Of a stretch of DNA of 64,000 nt, positions 60,368-64,000 are shown piece by piece (the stretch's first letter is position 1; the number at the start of each line of letters is the position of its first letter). The notes below the pieces were generated by a model. It was not told where the DNA came from. It was given only the letters and a program-made list of their open reading frames with translations, and searched no databases. The DNA lies in the NCBI RefSeq assembly GCF_003339505.1, contig NZ_QPIW01000001.1, positions 62,001-126,000 on the forward strand, in the 5' to 3' direction. Both the position numbers and the translations under genes were made by a program. The stretch is from Runella aurantiaca (GTDB lineage Bacteria > Bacteroidota > Bacteroidia > Cytophagales > Spirosomataceae).

Positions 60368-61126
60368 GTGAAAAAAATATATTTGTCATTGATAATAAGT
60401 GCTTTAGGTTTGGTGGGGTACGGTCAGGTTACCAAACAGGTTAAAAACAGTGAGCAGCTTTGGTTGGGTTTTTTTAATCAAACCCGATTGAGTGATAAGT
60501 GGGGGCTTTGGACTGATGTGCATTTTCGCACTACTGATGGTTTTGTGGGGGAGCCGTCAAAATTTTTATTTCGGGCTGGGTTGATGTACTATTTAACCGA
60601 CGATTTTAAACTGACCAACGGTTACAATTTTATTAATCATTTTCCCGAAGAAGGCCATGCCAACGTATCTATGCCCGAACACAGAATATGGCAGCAGCTT
60701 CAACTCCACACCAAATACGGTAAGGTACGTACCATGCAATGGCTACGCTTGGAAGAGCGCTGGCGACGAAATATTAAGAACGATAACGAGCTGGCCGCCG
60801 GTTATCGTTTTGATGCCCGCCTGCGGTTTAATTATATGCTTAATATTCCTTTAAGTAAAAAAGGGATTGTTCCGAAAACATTTTTTGTGGCGATTAACGA
60901 CGAAATATTTGTCAATCTCAGCCGAAAAATAGTGTATAATACCTTTGACCAAAATCGGTTTTTTGCGGGATTGGCCTACCAAACTGGCGCTCATTCCAAC
61001 CTTCAATTGGGTTATATGAACGTTTATCAGCAGTTGGGAGCAGGAAATCGCTATCAAAGCGCCCATACCATCCGGCTATTTTATTTTCAGAATTTGGACG
61101 TGCGTAAGCATAAAAAAGCACACTAA
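60368..61126 (+). CDS. DUF2490 domain-containing outer-membrane-like protein
   Basis: The 252-residue protein has a signal peptide (KKIYLSLIISALGLVGYGQ) and a beta-strand-rich body (LWLGFFNQTRLSDKWGLWTD, RLEERWRRNI, YRFDARLRFNYML, NRFFAGLAYQTGAHSNLQLG) typical of DUF2490 outer-membrane proteins. Function unknown. It lies between the ACT protein and the peroxiredoxin-like gene, 62 bases after the former. Confidence 0.75.
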   Translation: MKKIYLSLIISALGLVGYGQVTKQVKNSEQLWLGFFNQTRLSDKWGLWTDVHFRTTDGFVGEPSKFLFRAGLMYYLTDDFKLTNGYNFINHFPEEGHANVSMPEHRIWQQLQLHTKYGKVRTMQWLRLEERWRRNIKNDNELAAGYRFDARLRFNYMLNIPLSKKGIVPKTFFVAINDEIFVNLSRKIVYNTFDQNRFFAGLAYQTGAHSNLQLGYMNVYQQLGAGNRYQSAHTIRLFYFQNLDVRKHKKAH

Positions 61127-61259
61127 AGCCATACAAATCAACATTTTTGCTTTTGTCTCCTCTTTATTATTTTTTGTCATTTAAATCATTTAATAGATAG
61201 AAAAAGTAGACAAATATTGACCTCATTTATATTTTGAGAATCCTTAAAAAATACACAAA

Positions 61260-61868
61260 ATGAAATCAATCATTAAAATTGTGGGAGAAGACTACATTAT
61301 CTCTTCGTTGCCAAAATTGTATCAAAAAATTCAACCCTTACAAAATCGAGACACCATTCCCGTGGTTCGTATCAATTTGGAGCTAGGCGTTTGGCAGCAT
61401 CTTCCATCGGCCTTGCAGACCGCAGGTACGATGTATCTTCATCAGTTATTGGAGGATGGGCCGTTGGTGATTAGTACTTACAGTCCCGACTGGAATGGGT
61501 ACGGAGAGCGCCACTTAAAACTCCTCAACAGTATTTATCCGCGTATCCGTGCGCTTGGTGGAAATTTGCTCGTGCTGACTACGGAATACTGTAAAAACAT
61601 CGTCTACACGATTCAGGAACATGACCTTGGGTTTAATATAGTGCAAGATTATGAAAACAGAATCAGCGAAGCGTTGGGCGTTTATTCAAAATACGAACCC
61701 GTTTGGGATCGCATTGCGGGTATTTCTGAAGATGTGCCTTTGGCGGCCACGTTTGTGATTAACGCCGACCGTCGCATTGTGTACGACTACGTTGACCGTG
61801 ATTTTGAGTACGTTGTATCCGATAAAGAAATTGAAAAGGCGGTTAAAATTGCACGATTATTTGGGTAA
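61260..61868 (+). CDS. Peroxiredoxin-like (AhpC/TSA) protein lacking the catalytic cysteine
   Basis: The 202-residue protein follows the peroxiredoxin fold (helix LHQLLEDGPLVISTYS, strand GGNLLVLTTEY, FVINADRRIVYDYVDRDFEY). Where peroxiredoxins have FYRGGWCPYC this protein reads STYSPDWNGYGERHL, so the peroxidatic Cys is replaced. A single Cys remains further on (TTEYCKNI). It has no signal peptide. It may be a regulatory or binding relative. Assignment is by alignment in my reading. Confidence 0.6.
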   Translation: MKSIIKIVGEDYIISSLPKLYQKIQPLQNRDTIPVVRINLELGVWQHLPSALQTAGTMYLHQLLEDGPLVISTYSPDWNGYGERHLKLLNSIYPRIRALGGNLLVLTTEYCKNIVYTIQEHDLGFNIVQDYENRISEALGVYSKYEPVWDRIAGISEDVPLAATFVINADRRIVYDYVDRDFEYVVSDKEIEKAVKIARLFG

Positions 61869-61988
61869 ATAAGACTTATCTACTAATACCTAAATTGAGC
61901 CACTGTTCATTTTTAATTGACACGCAATTTTTGCATTTTGTACGTCTGAATACTCGTTTATAAGTGCAATTCTTAAACCTAATCAGAA

Positions 61989-62885
61989 ATGAAAGTTTCT
62001 TTAGATTCTAAACTTATTTTTTGCCTGTTCTCAATCTTGATTTTGACGGGGTTTCAGCGGATTTCTGACGATAACACCTACGTAAATGACCTTAAGACTT
62101 GGCATCAAAAACGCGTTGAAAGCCTCAAAGCCGAGAATGGTTGGCTAAATTTGGCGGGCCTGTTTTGGTTGGAATTGGGAAAGAACAGTTTCGGAGCCGA
62201 TGCTAAAAACAACGTGGTCTTTCCAGCGGGGAAGAGCGCGCCCTTGCTGGGCTATTTTACCCTCAAAAACGGCGAAGTTTGGGTCGATATTGAACCAAGC
62301 GCGAGGGTGTCGGTAAATAAAGAACCCGTCACCTCGCTTAAAATTTTTCCTTCTGACCACAATATCGTACTCGAAAGTGGCTCTTTGCGGTGGTTTGTGA
62401 TTAAGCGCGGGACTAAATTTGGTATTCGCCTTCGCGATTTAGAAAGTCCAGAATTACAGCATTTTGCTGGTGTAAAAACGTACTCAATTGACCCCAAATG
62501 GCGTATAGAAGCCAAACTAGAGCCAGCGATCGCCGATAAAAAAATCGCGATTACGGATGTAACGGGTCAAACATCGCTCCAAACATCTCCCGGTACATTG
62601 GTTTTTACGATTGACGGAAAAGAACACCGTTTGGATGCCGTAGAAAGTGAAGAACAATTGTTTATTCTTTTTGCCGATAAAACCAGTGGTAAAGAAACCT
62701 ACGGAGCAGGGCGTTTTTTGTACGCTGAAAAGCCAAACGAGCGAGGAATCACCGTTCTGGATTTTAATAAATCCATCAACCCGCCTTGCGCATTTACGAC
62801 TTTTGCCACCTGTCCGTTGCCACCCAAGCAAAATCGCTTATCCATTGCGGTGACGGCGGGCGAGAAAAACTATGGAAATCATTAA
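61989..62885 (+). CDS. DUF1684 domain-containing protein
   Basis: The 298-residue protein has a signal peptide and the family start LKTWHQKRVESLKAENGWLN with LAGLFWLELGKNSFGAD. The C-terminal part carries YGAGRFLYAEKPNERGITVL and FNKSINPPCAFTTFATCPLP, both characteristic of DUF1684. Function is unknown. It is 120 bases after the peroxiredoxin-like gene and is followed by a tandem 20-base repeat and a terminator. Confidence 0.85.
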   Translation: MKVSLDSKLIFCLFSILILTGFQRISDDNTYVNDLKTWHQKRVESLKAENGWLNLAGLFWLELGKNSFGADAKNNVVFPAGKSAPLLGYFTLKNGEVWVDIEPSARVSVNKEPVTSLKIFPSDHNIVLESGSLRWFVIKRGTKFGIRLRDLESPELQHFAGVKTYSIDPKWRIEAKLEPAIADKKIAITDVTGQTSLQTSPGTLVFTIDGKEHRLDAVESEEQLFILFADKTSGKETYGAGRFLYAEKPNERGITVLDFNKSINPPCAFTTFATCPLPPKQNRLSIAVTAGEKNYGNH

Positions 62886-62940
62886 AATGTATCTACGAAA
62901 CTTAGCTTTGGTACACTGTGACGAGAAAGAGGTAATTCGA

Positions 62941-62980
62941 GTGTGTATGTCCAAATAAAAGTGTGTATGTCCAAATAAAA
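62941..62980. repeat. Perfect tandem 20-base repeat
   Basis: GTGTGTATGTCCAAATAAAA occurs twice in direct tandem, right before the terminator hairpin. No function is apparent. Confidence 0.85.
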
Positions 62981-63010
62981 AGCTCCAAATCAGCGATTTG
63001 GAGCTTTTTT
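62977..63010. terminator. Bidirectional terminator between DUF1684 and the sulfhydrylase gene
   Basis: AAAAAGCTCCAAATC pairs perfectly over 15 bases with GATTTGGAGCTTTTT across an AGC loop, with T-runs on both sides. It serves the convergent genes on either side. Confidence 0.9.
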
Positions 63011-63042
63011 ATTTAACCCACCTATAATTAAAAAGTTTGTGC

Positions 63043-64000
<958 letters not shown>

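Overview
The window looks like a chromosomal segment of a Cytophagales bacterium (Bacteroidota), probably Spirosomataceae and Runella-like. Reasons: two TonB-dependent receptors with an N-terminal carboxypeptidase-regulatory-like domain, a C-terminal type IX secretion sorting domain, several Bacteroidota-restricted families (BT_3928, DUF1599, HYC_CC_PP, DUF6702), and Bacteroidota promoters of the TTTG / TAnnTTTG type. The genus is an inference from gene style, not a database match. No rRNA, tRNA, CRISPR array, phage or insertion sequence was recognised.

Layout. 1-2.5 kb: two overlapping AAA/STAND-like ATPase genes behind twin palindromic sites. 2.5-6 kb: metal-handling set (HMA chaperone, TonB receptor, HYC_CC_PP-like protein). 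6-11.2 kb: rplT-rpmI, then a minus-strand run dxr, two Uma2 nuclease-like genes, rseP, DUF6702. 11.4-15.3 kb: CE12-type esterase, GH95 alpha-L-fucosidase-type hydrolase and DoxX. 15.3-19 kb: folP, DUF1599, a small orphan gene with a possible degraded partner, BT_3928 and aroK. 19-22.2 kb: methyltransferase plus two tandem multi-pass membrane paralogues. 22.2-24.8 kb: dapF, rplS, metF. 24.7-27.6 kb: secreted small protein, OmpA protein and two membrane-anchored helix-hairpin-helix paralogues. 27.6-29.9 kb: exported RraA-like and enolase-superfamily enzymes. 30-35.9 kb: DUF922, dCMP deaminase, AcpH, MOSC, dnaX and a Tat-exported Gfo/Idh/MocA oxidoreductase. 36-46.5 kb: accessory locus (below). 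46.5-52.3 kb: ABC exporter, vanadium-haloperoxidase-like lipoprotein, large adhesin-like secreted protein. 52.8-57.2 kb: phoH, M43 metalloprotease with sorting tail, comEC. 57.3-62.9 kb: TonB receptor, ACT-domain protein, DUF2490, a peroxiredoxin-like protein lacking its catalytic cysteine, DUF1684. The window ends inside an O-acetylhomoserine sulfhydrylase gene.

The most unusual region is 38.4-46.5 kb. A sigma-54 activator (45115..46488, +) diverges from a minus-strand operon encoding a glycine-zipper protein with FEFGNET repeats, a HEVGH metallopeptidase, an 833-residue protein of unknown family, a protein with an HPE...PCKSC deaminase-type signature, a hidden 46-residue ORF and a protein with an HNH/His-Me-finger-like VHHWIP motif. 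The intergenic region holds a good -24 element and two 16-bp palindromes GCGAA-N6-TTCGC exactly 33 bp apart, the arrangement expected of upstream activator sites. I read it as an inducible enzyme/toxin-bearing system of undetermined role. An M20 peptidase and an amidohydrolase follow with almost no gap.

Several dispersed repeats occur between genes, and two of them have become part of the apparent 5' coding sequence of a neighbouring gene.
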